A DNA stretch of 64,000 nucleotides, taken from NCBI RefSeq assembly GCF_028769735.1, contig NC_088171.1, positions 57,505,613-57,569,612 on the forward strand, read 5' to 3'. The position numbers and the translations under genes were made by a program. The notes under the pieces were generated by a model. The model made no database searches. It was not told the DNA's origin and saw nothing but the letters and a program-made list of their open reading frames with translations. Positions 37,348 to 50,235 of this stretch are shown here, one piece after another (position 1 is the first letter of the stretch; every line of letters begins with the position of its first letter). Source of the DNA: Zonotrichia leucophrys gambelii (lineage: Eukaryota; Chordata; Aves; Passeriformes; Passerellidae).

Positions 37348-39299
37348 TAGGGGTTTTCCCTCAAAGGTGTTGGTATAACCTTAATACTGTGTTCGTTATC
37401 ACTACTCAAATCCTCTCCCACTGAAACACTTCCATGATTTTAGCTTATTTCTCTATGTTGATTTCATGCTATCTTTACAATTTGCTATTCAGAAACTGGT
37501 TCTGCTATTCCTTATGACTTTCTCTTATCATCTTTCAAGCTTACAAACACAGAGTAATACCATCAGAAAAATAGTAAGAGTAGTTATTTTCATACATAAG
37601 GTCTAAAAACATGCATTACTTCACAAAAAAACCCAAACCTCTGAAGTAATTCAGTCAATTACACAAACCAAACAGATCAGTATGAGTCAATAAGGAAAAT
37701 TATACTCAAAAAGAACAACAGTATGGAGTCATTTAGTGAACAGGAGGTTTATTTGCCAGGGGAAAAAAAAAGCCTTCAGAGTATGGAAATAGCAGGACTC
37801 TGAAAACTAAGAAGACCACAAAGGTAATAGTGATTGGCCTCCAAGTCAGGCGTTTGTAGGTTTTAGAGCAGTCATAATTTTGAGTCCAAAAAAAAGGCAG
37901 AAAATGAAAAACAGTTTTTACAAGAATTCCACTCCAACTTGAAAATTTAATATAGATTGTTCACCAAGCCTCTTGTAGCCTTTTATAGCTAAATTTCTAT
38001 TTACTAAATCTTATAAACCAGGTTTAAGATCCTTTATCAGGCATCCATAAAATAATTAGGAGTTAATTCTTAAATTAAAACAAACATTTCTCAAATAAGT
38101 TTAAGAAGCTTCTACTAAAATTCTAAATTCAGATTCAGATTTTCAGTGATCTAGTAAGGTTCACAGTGAGTGTGCTTCTGATGTAAAACTCTCCTGGGTA
38201 CAAAAATTACTTCTATAAGCATAGTATAGACAACAACAAACATTAAACAATCTCCAAATACATACTGTTGTGCATTATTGTTAGAATGCTACAGCAGTAT
38301 TGGTAATCTTTATGATCCATAGAACTGAGAGGCAACAACCAGTATTCAATCTTTTAAATTTACCTTCATGGTTAGGCTCTTCCAAGTTAAAAACAATTTA
38401 CAGCATAATGTGAGCTGATAATCACAAACTTGAGGGCCAAATATATTTATGCTCCAATGGAATACCCAGTGGAATTTAAATAAGTACATCAGGTATCAAG
38501 TTGTATGATAACCATAACCATCATCATGGTTAAATCTACCTTTGAAGACATCATTTGTGGGTTTCGGGTCTTTTTGTGGGCTCAGGGCATTTTTAAGGTA
38601 GTTTAAAAGCAGCACCACAGAAAAAGAGATGCTTTCTATCTTGTCCACGGTTTCTTAACATTTATCACACATTACTGAGCAGAAGAAGAATAGCTTTCAG
38701 TAAAATATTTGGATTATTAAAAGTGCTGCAACGAAAGGAAGAAAAAAGGCATCTCTAAAGATTTGCAGAAACAGGCATATTTCAGAAAATACTGTTTGTT
38801 TACTTATTATTCTAATAATTAATAATTCCATAGGTGAAAACTTGTGTTACTGCATCAAAAATAAGTTTATTTCACTCACAGCATACTAGAATGGAAGAGT
38901 ATGCTCAATGCATTTGATGCAAGTCAAAATCTGCACTTAAGAAGACTACTTAGGAAGAAGACAAAACATCATTTTAAACTATGAACCTCCCATGGTTCCA
39001 TTCTGTTGTTATTAGAATTGCTTCTAAATTTATCATCCCTTGACATCAAATTAACAGATCAATTTGTTTTTCATCTTGACAATAGCCTATAAAGCTATAA
39101 ACAACAAGATGGACTGATCTCTCAAACCTTTATAATAAGTTTGAAAATCTTTATTGATATTTTTAAAAGCCCTCTTGTAGATGAGTTAAGAGAAGACTAT
39201 TTTACAATAGAACAGGCTATTCCTAAATAATATAAAATCACTATAAATATTTATTTTACATTTTTAATATTGATACTATGATGATACTGATACATCAGA
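37348..39299. other. AT-rich stretch, no gene seen
   Basis: No recognisable element. Confidence 0.5.
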
Positions 39300-40015
39300 G
39301 GTTGATGATGCTTTCTAAAGGCACTTTGACAGGCTGGAAGAAAAACCAGGAATTTCAAGTTCAACAAGTGGAAGTGCCAAGTCCTTCAACCTGGGAAGAA
39401 ACAATTGAAAGCTTCTGGGTAGGAAAAGACCTGAGGATGCTGGTAAGCATAGAATCACAGAATCATTAAGGCTGCAAAACCACTTCTAAGATCATTGAGT
39501 CTATTAATCTAGCATCCATTAATCTAGCATCACCTTGTTCAGCACTAAAGCATATCCCCAGGTGCCACATCCACATAAAACAAAACACAAAGCAGCGTGT
39601 CTTTAGAACAAAGAAAACTAATTGGCATCTTGCTCTGCTTTAGGCAGAGTATTGACAGCAATTTGAGGGAGGTAGTTGTTCTCTTCTGTTCACACTGCTG
39701 ATGCCAACTCTGAAGTACTGTATTCAGTTCTGAGCTTCCCATTACAAGATAGACATTGATGTACTGGAGACAGTCAAGTGAAGGGCCATGAAGATGACTA
39801 AGGGACTGGAGTATCTTTCCTATGAAGAAAGGCTGAGAGAACTTGAACTGTTCAGTTTTAAGTAGAGGACACACAGAGGGGTCTTATCAAGATCCCTGAA
39901 GAAAGGATACAAAAAGGACAGAGTCAGACTCTTTTACATGGTGTCCAGTGACAGGACCAACAGAAATACAGGACTTTCCCTCTGAATAAAAGGAAATAAT
40001 TTTATACTGAGAGTG
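39300..40015 (+). mobile_element. CR1 LINE fragment, plus strand, interrupted
   Basis: At 39335-39440 the sequence matches the region before the CR1 reverse transcriptase C-terminus (GWKKNQEFQVQQVEVPSP, then GKDLRMLV). From about 39578 it resumes (QQRV, then an ILLCFRQS-like block at 39630 and a VFSSELPI-like stretch) and continues into the 3' UTR to about 40015. The gap is filled by a reversed CR1 tail. The copy is old, with several frameshifts, and lacks its 5' part. Confidence 0.75.
39443..39577 (-). mobile_element. CR1 3' tail inserted in CR1, minus strand
   Basis: Starts with the characteristic ATAGAATCACAGAATCATTA tail and continues with CR1 3' UTR (AGATCATTGAGTCT, GCCACATCCAC). It is only about 135 bp, a strongly 5'-truncated insertion within an older CR1 of opposite orientation. 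Confidence 0.75.
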
Positions 40016-42200
40016 ACTGAACAATGGCACAGGAAATCTTCAAAGGCATCTGGATATGGCTTAAAATTTTCAAAATTCTCTAAAATTATTCTAGAAAATG
40101 AAATGGAGCAATATCTATATGTTAATTTGATATTATGCCTTCAGTGCGGTGGAATTCATGAAGTGTTTGGAGAGAGCATTACTTTTGCTATATTAATGAA
40201 CTTATGAACTTCGATTTCTTTAGCAAATATAAACTTAATCCAGCAAACAGATTACCTTAGTCATTAGAATGACAGTAGTTTTATTGGTTTCAGACATATA
40301 ATTAAAAAAAAAAAAAATCCTGAGTACAGACTAAATCTTTTTTTCCTGCTAAAATTTTCTAAAATCTCCCTGTAAGTTTTTTTCTTATATCTGCTTATGG
40401 ATCTGATTGTAGGATACCAAGTGAATTATCTCAAAGCAGTTTGGCATCACTATCTTGTCCATTTATGATGGCTACTGATTGAGGTGGCATGCTAGAAAGC
40501 ACAAATATGAATATTTTAGTTTGTTTGAATTGTGTTTTGTCAAGAACTAAAGTAACATAATATATGATTTATATTATTTTCAGTTATTTTGACACAAGCC
40601 TTCAGATATAGATAGTTCATAGGACAGTAACATTATACATTTGTTCTCAAAATTCCCAAAAATTGTTAAATAAAAACAAAGCAGTGTGATACCAATGAGC
40701 TATAGTCAGGTCTTAGGTATGTCCTCCCCCTCTGCCATGCATGCATCCTTCTCCCTTTTTTCTGTCTCTAATAGGCAGTGTGGTTTGTCTTAATATAAGG
40801 ACACCAGGTGGATATTACAGGAAGAACTGGCTGAATCCTCAGTAATTAATACAGTTTAGAGATGGGGGAGCAGAGGTATTTGTGATTGACTTTGGTGTAC
40901 ACGGGCCTATAAAAGGGAATAAAATCTTGCTGGAGACTAGGCCAACTGGGCAAACTGGAATCCAGAGGCTGCAAGCAGTTTACAAGGGATTCCTGCAGAA
41001 TACATCCCTCCTCAAGATGAGAAATACTCACTTTTGGATGAGTGCAATACTCACTTTTGGACAAAGTGCAAAAAGTGCTAAGATTCAAGCAAATAATAGA
41101 GAAAAAATCCTGCAATAGTTTCATAGGTGATTTGCTGCTTTGTGATTGGGAATTCTGCATCACCAAAGACTGTAAACCTGTAGGTTTCTAGCTGAACCTG
41201 TCTATATTATAACCCCTCAGTCATAAACTGAAACCAAATCTGAAACTAGATGGACCTAGCTGCACCTAGACTTCTCTTTAAGAAGCAAGGGGTCTCACTG
41301 AAGGTTGTGATTCAACAGGAGAGACCACAACCTCATGGTCATAATCCATCATAATAGCTCAGAGAGTTCTTATATATTGTATTGACAATATTTAGATACT
41401 GTATTAAACCTAAATCTAATCACAATCACACACATAATCACTGTGTTCTTCTCACACCTGGCAAACGTTCTTTCAACTACTCTGCTGTAAGAATCACAGT
41501 AAGATGACACCAGAATGACAAGGATGTGTTAGTGTCATCAAAGTGAACAGTCACAGCAAGGCAAGAAACACTAGAACAACAATGTGCCCCATTTTGCATG
41601 TAATGATCTTGAAAGGGTGAAGGTGAATCAACTCTGATTATTTGCTCCAGCCCACAAGGGACATACCTAGCCCCCTACTGAGGGACAGCACAGTCACAGG
41701 TTGTTTGCATCAAAAAGGATATGGTTCAATCAGAAAAATTATTCAGGCAAGTTAACCAAAATGAAAGTAAAAATTAAAGCCTACATAAAACTCAATAACA
41801 CTTTCTTTAGGTGTGAGTTCTTATCAGTCATTAATCTTCCTTCATCACTAATCCAAATTATGCTGAAACCTGAAAATACATTACACAATACACTGAGAAT
41901 ACCACTTATTTTGACACAATTAAGAGCATAATACTAAAAAATACTCTCCCATTCTTTTAGCCCAAACTTATTCTTTCGTAATTATTGCCCTGTACAATTC
42001 CCTTCATGATCTTACTGAGTTGTGTTTCGAAAGCAATCACTCCAATTAAGAGTTATAGGAATTGTCTTACAAAGAGATTAGAATTTCTTTGTATTTTAAA
42101 AATTCCATGTGTTACTAATCAGTTTGCTTATGTCTTCTTCTAATAGTATCCTTCAGTTTAAAAATGTCTCTTTTAGAGTATGTCCTAATAAACTTTTTCC
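40016..42200. other. AT-rich stretch with weak promoter-like signals
   Basis: Near 40910 CCTATAAAAGGGAATAAAATC holds a TATA-like and a poly(A)-like motif only a few bases apart, too close for a functional LTR. A TACTCACTTTTGGA unit is repeated at 41026-41060. No element boundary or gene can be supported. Confidence 0.45.
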
Positions 42201-43653
42201 TAATCCTCGTTTGAGAGGAAGTGAGATTTTTGAGATGCTGTGGTCATACCAATAGGTGCTCAGATTTGAATATTGGCACCTGGTGTGGCCACTGAAGACA
42301 TGGATATGCCTCTGAGAACACAGGGGATTAAAAGCAGAGAACTCCCAGGGGGAAGCTCTCTTGGGTTCTGTCCAGTCCGTGAGGGAGGTCAGAGCTCCCC
42401 TGCCCGGCTGCGGGCTGGGCGGGAGAGGGGAAGCCATGCGGCCCGGTGAGGTAGGCCGGGCCTTGGACAGAGAACGGAGGTGAAGGCCCCTGCAGGATGG
42501 AAGGGTGGAGGAGCATCGAGAGGCATCAGGCAACCACTCCCCCACCCCTCCACCCCCCAGGAGATAGACAGAGACGGTGCTTGTGCCACCTTGAAATTCG
42601 ATATTATGAGCAAGCAAGATGGCTGGCCATGAAGGAGAAGGGGAGGGGGCGGCGAGAAGATCCCAGCAGGGCAGCCATGGGCGTTCTGGACAGGCAGAGC
42701 CTGAGATTTTTAACCCTTTTCTTGGATGATGGAAACCTTACAAATGCTGATCCTCCTGGAGCTGAATGAGAAGAGAGATAGAGATGAGATAAGAGGAAAT
42801 GGGCCACAAGAGAAGTTGAGAAGAATCTTAGGTGGGAGGAGATGATGGAGTGGCCTTTGGGTAGACTTTTCTTGTATAGCCATGGACAGAACGATTTTTC
42901 CTGTGACACAGAGACTGCATTTAGGGGGAGGCAATGGCTTGGAGCCAAGAGAGTGCAGTGATGTTATGTGAAGGAGTACGTGAACATAGACAATGGGTGA
43001 GGAGGGTGGTGGTGCCCCCTGTCTTCAGGGAAGAAGAAGATCTCTGTTCTCAAGACCCCTTGGTCCCAGGGGGTGAATTTGGGAGGGACAGGTCCCAAAA
43101 GTGAGAGACTGTGCTCTTTTTGGAACTGGGCAAAGCATCCTTAAAAGGGGAACCCTAGAAGCAGCTCTGGTCCATGTTCAGTGGTGAGAGCACTGGACAT
43201 GGAAGGAAGATGTCACCATGGCAAATGATCTCCGAGCAGTGCTACATGTGACATGGAAACACAAGAGGTCTCAACTGTGTTTCCAGGGGAAGCCTATGGC
43301 ACAAGAGGGACTCCTCTCTTCTTGATGAACTGAGAATTGATTATCTAAAGGGTGGTGATGGACTGAGAATTGGTGATCTGAGGGGTGGTAACTGAATTGA
43401 GAATCCAAGGTTTTGTACTACTGTGACATATTGGAAATTTGGTGGGAGGAGGAGGAATGTTTTTAGAAGGTTTTTATTCTGAGTTCTGTATGCATTTCTT
43501 TTTATAGATAGTTGTAAGTTAATAATGTTTTTTCTTCTTTATTCTTAAGTTGGAGCCTGCTTTGCTCTATTCCTGGTCACATCTCACAGCAGACACCAGG
43601 GAGCATACATGTTCATGGAGGCACTGGCATTGTGCCAGTGTCAAATCGGGACA
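42201..43653 (+). mobile_element. Solo LTR copy 2 of the 1.3-1.45 kb ERVL-type family
   Basis: Closely similar to copy 1 throughout (for example AGGAAGTGAGATTTTTGAGATG at the start, the GGAGCCTGCTTTGCTC block near 43552, and a TCAAATCGGGACA end). Its first bases are mutated (TAATCCTCGTTTG) and target duplications are not visible. It keeps two segments missing from copy 1, so it is the better representative. TATA-like TTTATAGATAG lies near 43500 and a degraded AATAATG poly(A) region near 43520. Minus-strand frames of 114 and 154 codons are antisense LTR frames. Confidence 0.88.
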
Positions 43654-44269
43654 CTCACAAACTGGGAGAAATAATTTTTTTCCTTAATTTTTCTTGTCAT
43701 GAATGATCATAGTGTTACCTGGGGAGCAAGGTGAATGTACTACCACAATTTCTTCTGAAACCAAGACTACAGCAGATACATACATTCCTATGAGGCTGCT
43801 AACTAGAAAGGATAGGCTAAAGTTCAATTTTGGTATGATTAATATTTGGTAGAGTTCAAGATATGGAAGTACTAAAGATATTTTGCTATTTGGAAAAAAA
43901 ACGTGTTACTCAAAAAGACAAAAGTTTAATATTTCCACAAAGCTACTGAAAACTTATTATTCCCTATGTGTGTGCTGTCTTTGAATATGCAAAGTGAGCA
44001 ACTGCAAGTGTAAATCAGTTACCTTTGCTGAGACATTTTCAAAAATATGAAGTTACAGAAGGAAGATTCACATCAAAGATTTCTTCAAAACCAGTTTGCT
44101 GGTGGATGACCTGCCTTCCAAGAATTAATCTGCTGAGAAAACTCACAACCATTTATTCACTGAGACAATCTCCTACCTAAAAAAAAACAAACAAAAAAAA
44201 CCCATACAAGCTCTTGTCTTACCTGAAGATACACTACATCTTGCTATGTTACATGGTAAATGAAAGTTC
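43654..44269. other. AT-rich spacer, no gene seen
   Basis: An A-rich patch lies at 44178-44205. Nothing else is recognisable. Confidence 0.5.
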
Positions 44270-44565
44270 CTGAGACTGAATAGTTATTGCCATGGCAGGA
44301 AAAGAAAGTGTTTAGGTTCTTTTCTGTCTAGAAGTCTCATGCCCTGTAACTCTTTAACATATGTAGCCTGAGTGCTAATTAAAACCATAAAGAGTCACCA
44401 AGTATTGTGAAATTCAAATGTGATTTAAAATGTAAAAAAAGTAGTATAAATACCCTTATCTACCAGAAAATAAAGTGGGAAGCTGCCACTTGCTGTCTGC
44501 AGAACTCACTAACAAGCCTGTGCTCACAGCTGTCGCCTTGATTCAAAGTAGTTCATTCCGAATGC
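44270..44565 (+). mobile_element. Possible solo LTR fragment with TATA and poly(A) signals
   Basis: GTATAAATACC at about 44442 is followed 20 bases later by AAAATAAAGTGG and then a U5-like GC-richer segment to about 44565. The spacing matches the compact LTR seen at 25614. The ends are not defined and no second copy is present, so this is a tentative call. Confidence 0.35.
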
Positions 44566-46159
44566 CATTTTTTTAATTTACAAGATTTCTACTGAACATA
44601 GTTGAGGCTTCCATTACTGCAGACTATGAGCACAAAAGGCACACTACTCAAATCCATACAGAATTTTCCCTTGGGTAAGGGGAAATAGAAAAAGACTAAA
44701 AAAACCCTAACCTTAACCTTTAAATTGAAAATATTCTTGCTGCTTAAAAATACTATGAAATTAACCAAGAGGAGTAAGTTATAAAGCTTCATTATTTTCT
44801 AACATGAGGGTTCAGACTTGCAAAAATATGGGAGACTATATTTAGTGAAAATCTTCTGACACCAGCAGTATTTTTATAATTGAGATTTGAAGGAGCAGAT
44901 GCATTCATGAATCTTAACATGATGAGCTTAGAAGCACTTAATCCAACTGACTATGTCACTGACAAAGATATTAAATAGTAATTGTCTCACTACAGACCCA
45001 TGAGAGACATCACTTGCTACTAGTTTCTACTTGAACATTGCGACATTGATTCATCTTTGGACACAACCAGCTGCCACCATAGGAGAGACAAGTGATGTTA
45101 AGATGGGCTATTCTCGAACTCTTAGATTTCAAACTTGGGAATTAAGAACTAGAGGCAGCACAGATCATATTCCAAAGGTAGCTGAAATTTTAAGAAAAAT
45201 CCCTGTGGCCTTTTTCCCTTGAAAACTAAACTTCAGAACTGATTATGTGTATAACTCGCAAAACAGTAGGTGACAGAGTCATTTGCATTCATTTCATTAC
45301 TGTTTTGCCTTGTACTACTTTTACGGATAGCTACCCTTTCCATGATGTTCTAACAGCAAGTATTTAAAAGACCAACAGAAGGGATAAGAAATGGGGGGTT
45401 ATTTTACACTTTATGACAAACTTTTTGAAATTAAGAAATTGAAAAATTGCCATATACCAATTATAATTCTTTATAATTCTCTATGAGCCAACAATGATCA
45501 GAAAAAAGGCATGTTTAATGTTAGTCACTAGTAAAAGAGCAGCCTCTCTAATTCTTATCTACTGAGAATATGAATTTTTTTTCTTTTACCTCAAAGTAAT
45601 TCAGGAAAAGCAGAGTATAAAGACTAGTCACTAAAAGCAAAAGATGCTTCACAATAAAAAACATATCTATCTGATGCTGATAAATAAGGCAAGTGGAAAT
45701 TCATTTGAGGCATTGATCCCTATCAGACTATTTTGACCTACTTTTTATCTGTACAGATAAAACAACTGTTGAGTCAGAGTTCTGTAATAATAATTCTAAG
45801 AGTTATGCCATATTCCAAAATACAATTTTAAATTACTTGAGTTGATCAGGGATCTGCAGAAATAGTTGCTAAGTTGCCCCAAAGGGATATTAGCTGTCTC
45901 CTAAAGATACAAAAAAATATTACTGAGGGAGAAAAAAATATTTAAGGAAGAGAGATATGTAGATTAATAACTTCTGTATTTAAATCAAATATCTAGAGAT
46001 TGAGATTGTCTATATGTGAAACTGTTACCTCTTGCACTAACATGAAAATACAGGCATTTTCTGAACATTTTTCAAAGGGCTTAGGTGCAGTTTGTATTCT
46101 ATACATGAATATTCCCTTTAATCTACGTAAAATTAAAATAAATATCATCATAGAAGGGG
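44566..46159. other. AT-rich stretch, no gene seen
   Basis: No recognisable element; TATAATTCTT occurs twice in tandem near 45462. Confidence 0.5.
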
Positions 46160-46262
46160 TTTGGCACTATCCAAGCTGGCACTGATCACTTCCAGGGATG
46201 GGGCATCCACAATTTATTTGGGCAACTTGTGTCAGTGGTTCACCACCTTCAGGTATTTCATA
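46160..46262 (-). mobile_element. Short CR1 3' UTR fragment, minus strand
   Basis: Matches the CR1 3' UTR text: ACTTCCAGGGATGGGGCATC, a GGGCAACTTGTGTCAGTG block and CACCACCTTCAGG. Both ends are truncated. Confidence 0.75.
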
Positions 46263-47044
46263 TCATACTTAAAAACATAGTGAATGAGCAACTATGTAAT
46301 AAAGCCCATGTATACCATGGGAAATGATCTAACTGAATGATGTAAAATACTATTTTTTAAAATTTCTTGTCCGCATTACAAAGAGTCACATCTGCATTGT
46401 CATAAATTTCATTCACTCGACTAGCACTGTTAAGACTCACATCTCAGACAATAAGCAGCCTTGCTTGGTCCTACTAATGTACAAATTTCTATAAGCTCCT
46501 TTGTGAAGTTCAAAATAGTGGGAATAGCACTCCCTATGATGTTTTAGCAATTTTCCTGCAATATCAAAAATTTGCTAAGACATAGAAAAAAATTTCAGTT
46601 TCATTGAAAATACCTAGATGAAATAATTTGTTCAGTAAGTGTCTCCTACTTCATTGGTCATAAATGTGCCATTTGGCAGAGACAAATATCATGTGTAAAT
46701 GTATCACAAAATGCAATTTTTATAATTTTACTCATATAGCATTATTCATTTCAAAGGTTATTAACAATATAATAAGTGAGATGAATTAAATGCAGAAACT
46801 TCTAGTTTTGCATTTTTCACTTGCAACATTGAAGCTATTTGAATCAACCCCAATATTCTTCATGGAATAAACTTAAAAAATCTATATTTAGAAATTTAAC
46901 ATTTCAGAGAAAACTTGTAGGCATGATGTAATTCATTTTATGCTTCTCTGACCCTTGCTTAAGGCATATAGATATATCCATATCCACAAACGTGTTTGTA
47001 GATATAGATATAGAAAAAGATGATATAGATATATCCATATCCAC

Positions 47045-47090
<46 letters not shown>

Positions 47091-47877
47091 TTTTGAGTAA
47101 TAAAAGGAGAAGGCAAAATATGCAAAGCCATCAGCTAAATTACTCCATTAATCCCTTTATTTTCTTCCATTGCATTTTTCTTTTCTTCTCTCCAGGTACA
47201 GTTTTATTTATGTATATCTAGTTTATGCTTTTATGTGTTTTACAGCTACATTATATAAAACTTCTTTAAGTACATAGGCTGAAGAATGGCATTAAGATAT
47301 CTCTACTCCACATTTTTGGTCAATTTTTAAATCACAATTTGATCTGTCCTGGATCTTAGCAGAACAAAAAAAGTAGTGGATTTCAGTCTCATTTGAGACT
47401 GATGAATACGTAACTTATTAAAAAAAAAAGAGCTTTATTTTGTACTTTGAACTGACATTTCTAACCTATGCTGGCACCGAATACTCGAGTATGTATTTTG
47501 ATTTTGTAGAAAATAAGGCAGCAAGGAAATATTCACAAATCAACATGCACAGAGATACAGGTTTTATTCCTTAAGCATCGTTATTATGTGTGCCTACATT
47601 TAATGCAGTTTGTCTGTGGCTGTCATTCGGGTTAGACTAAATTCTTGCAGTAGCCAGTTATTGTGCTCTTTGATGATAGAGGAGGCAAGTGGGCTCTTCA
47701 GTAATTTACTGCCATCATGTGCCTGGATAAATAAATAAAATTAGGGGAAATTATGATGTTAACAAAAGATGATGTTAATAACTTACCAATGAGCCAAAAA
47801 ACTGTACAGCAAGACTGAGATTTTTTTAGAAGTGTGACATTTAGTCATTGTTGTTTTCTAAAAATATCCACAACAAT
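46263..47877. other. AT-rich stretch with GATA microsatellite
   Basis: Apart from the GATA tract listed separately, nothing is recognisable. Confidence 0.5.
47043..47090. repeat. (GATA)n microsatellite, about 12 units
   Basis: A pure GATA/AGAT run. An 18-base GATATATCCATATCCACA unit occurs at 46971 and again at 47028 just before the tract, with GATATAGATATAG in between, so the region grew from a GATA/TATC-rich seed. Confidence 0.95.
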
Positions 47878-47985
47878 ATCATAGAATCATAGAAGACTGG
47901 AAAAGATCATTAAGACCAATGTTTGACTTAATATACCACCATGCCCACTAAACCATATTGCCAAGTGCCACATCATGGCTCACAT
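47878..47985 (-). mobile_element. CR1 3' tail fragment, minus strand
   Basis: Starts ATCATAGAATCATAGAAGAC and continues ATACCACCATGCCCACTAAA and CCAAGTGCCACATC, a typical CR1 3' end of about 105 bp, strongly truncated. It belongs to a different CR1 subfamily from the long copy at 48820. Confidence 0.8.
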
Positions 47986-48819
47986 CTTCTGTCTTTCAGG
48001 TTCTCTAAGACACCAGTGTTTAAAACTGTGCCTGGTAACATTTATCAGCCCTTGAACTAGCAAAAGCCTCTAACTGGGAAGCCCAGAATAAAAAGTTCAA
48101 CCTAACTACAGAAGTAACTGCTGTGATCAAAACTACTGTGATCAAAAGCTGTTTTCATGAATATCAGAGTTTAGAGTAATCCTGATGAACTTCAGATAAA
48201 TTAAAAATTTATAACACAAAATAGAGTAGGGAACTGAGTCTTAGTCTTACAAATACTAACCATGGTCTACTACACAATATAGTGGAAGTGAACAAACCCC
48301 ACCTAAATTTCTGTATCTTTAACAATTCTGGCCAGAGTTTCCTCTGGGAGAGGAAATTAACTACTTATCTTAAAAAAATCTTTAAAAGAAATTACTTATC
48401 TTTGACTTATATTTAAAAGAAAAAAACTAAAAGTTTTTAAATTATGCTTTAAGAGAAATTAATTTATATCACAGTGTCTGGTGGCAAATAAGTCCATACA
48501 AAGTTGGAGGGAGATGCCCAAAACTTGGAGGATAGCTCAGATACTTCGATGTCTACAGAAGGAAAATTATCTGGAGAAAGAGTTAGCCTGTCAATTGCAG
48601 TTACAATTATGATGTCATTTTCTTAATATCTGTTATCTATTTTCTTAATATTGTAGTAGCAATCCTTTCCCATAATTTTTATCTAGCTTGTGGTACATGA
48701 CATAGTGTTCTCATTTAACAATCTACAAGGTCACTAACAAGGGATGATTGCATTTATCCTTCTCCATCTTTTTCAGAAAATTAGAGATTTCATATGCCAA
48801 ACTCTGGAAAGAATTACAA
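47986..48819. other. AT-rich spacer between two CR1 pieces
   Basis: No recognisable element or exon. Confidence 0.5.
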
Positions 48820-49299
48820 GTGTAGAATATCCTGAGAAGCAGTGGAGTCACAAGGATCACTGAAGTCCAATTCCTGACACTTCACAGGACAGCTTCAAGA
48901 ATAACACCGTGTGCCTGACAGCATTGTGCAAACACTACTTGAGGTCTGTCAGGCTTGGTGCTGTGACCACTTCCCTGAGGAGTCTGTTTCAGCATCCAAC
49001 CCCTGAAGACTCATTCTCTGATATCCAAGGTAAACCTTCCCTGACACAACTTCAGGCCATTCCTTCAAGTTCTGTCACTGGTCACCACAGAGAAGAGATC
49101 AGTGCCTGCCCCTCTGCTTTTCTTCATGAGGAAGTTGTAGACTGCAATGAGGTCTCCCCTCCGCAAAGTGACCTCAGCTGCTCTTCCTATGATTTCCCCT
49201 CAAGGCTCTTCACCATCTTCACTGCCCTCCTTTGGACACTTTCTAATAGCTTAATATTTGTCCTGTATTGTGGTGCTCAAATCTGCACACAGGACTCAA
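48820..49299 (-). mobile_element. CR1 3' UTR and reverse transcriptase C-terminal relic, minus strand
   Basis: This is the 3' part of the long CR1 that continues to about 51575. Near 48825 the tail begins AGAATATCCTGAGAAGCAGT with ACAAGGATCACTGAAGTCC, a 3' end different from the ATTCTATG-type tails elsewhere, suggesting another CR1 subfamily. TCAGGCTTGGTGCTGTGACC and GTCACTGGTCACCACAGAG are recognisable 3' UTR blocks. Plus-strand frames of 131 and 126 codons are antisense. Confidence 0.85.
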
Positions 49300-50235
49300 G
49301 GTGAGGCTGCCCCCATGTCAAGCAGAGTGGGACAATCCCCTACCTTGCCCAGCTGGCAATGCTCTGCCTGATGCACCAAATGACACAGTTGGCCATCCTG
49401 GCTGCCAGGCCACTACTGACTCATATTCACCTTGCCATCCACCAGGACCCCTTTCCACAATGCTGCTTTCCATCCTCTCATTCCCCAGTCTATACACACA
49501 AACACAGTTGTCCTATCCCAGGTGCAGAATCTGGCATTTGCAGCTGTTAAACTTCATATGGTTGGTGATTGTCCATTTCTCTAATTTGTCGATGTCTCTC
49601 TGCAGGGTCTCCCTCTTTCAAAGGAGTGCACATCTCTTCCCAATTTAGTATCATTGGCAACTTAATATTGTTTCAGGTTCTGCATCCAAGTCATTTATGA
49701 AGATGATAAGGAGAACAGGGCCTAAGACTGAGCCCTGCAGAGCCTCACTACAAACAGGGCACCAGTTTGATGTCACCCCATTCACTGTAACTCTTGGTGC
49801 CCTGCCCATAAGGCAGTTGTTCACCCATCACATGCTGTGTTTATCTGGCTGTGGGCTAGACATTTGTCTAGGACGATACTCTGATGCACAGTATTGAAAG
49901 TTTTACTGAAATCCAAAAAGATTACATCACCTGGCTTCCCTTGATCAGCTAAGGTCATTACCTCATCATAAAAGAAAATGAAGTTTGACAAGCAGGACTT
50001 CCTGCCCATGTAGCCATGTGATCAATGAGCAGTTTTTCAGTACCTCCCAGTACAATCTTCTCCATAATTTTACCAGTCACTAAAGTCAGACTGACAGGCT
50101 GACTGACAGTTGCCAGGGTCATCCTTCTCATCCTTCTTGAAAACTGGGACAATGTTAGCCAGCTTCCAGTCAACTGGTATCTCTCCAGATTCCTAAGAAT
50201 ATTCAAAAAATCATTGAGAGGTCCCAGTGATGGAG
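49300..50235 (-). pseudogene. CR1 reverse transcriptase relic, minus strand
   Basis: Read on the minus strand: a GEIPVDWKLANIVPVFKKDE block at 50180, KIMEKIVLG at 50070, CLSNFIFFYDE at 49990, FLDFSKTFNTVHQS at 49920 (motif A, catalytic Asp kept), QGSVLGPVL then a FINDLDA-like block at 49730-49690, and VANDTKLG at about 49665, where the first catalytic Asp of the ADD motif is Asn. Frameshifts and stops occur throughout. The copy is inactive. Confidence 0.88.

Noticed and set aside
40905..40935. TATA box and poly(A) signal of a possible LTR
   Set aside because: The motifs are about ten bases apart, which leaves no room for an R region, and no TG...CA ends could be placed.
48909..49648. 131- and 126-codon plus-strand frames
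   Set aside because: They are antisense to the CR1 3' UTR and reverse transcriptase relic.
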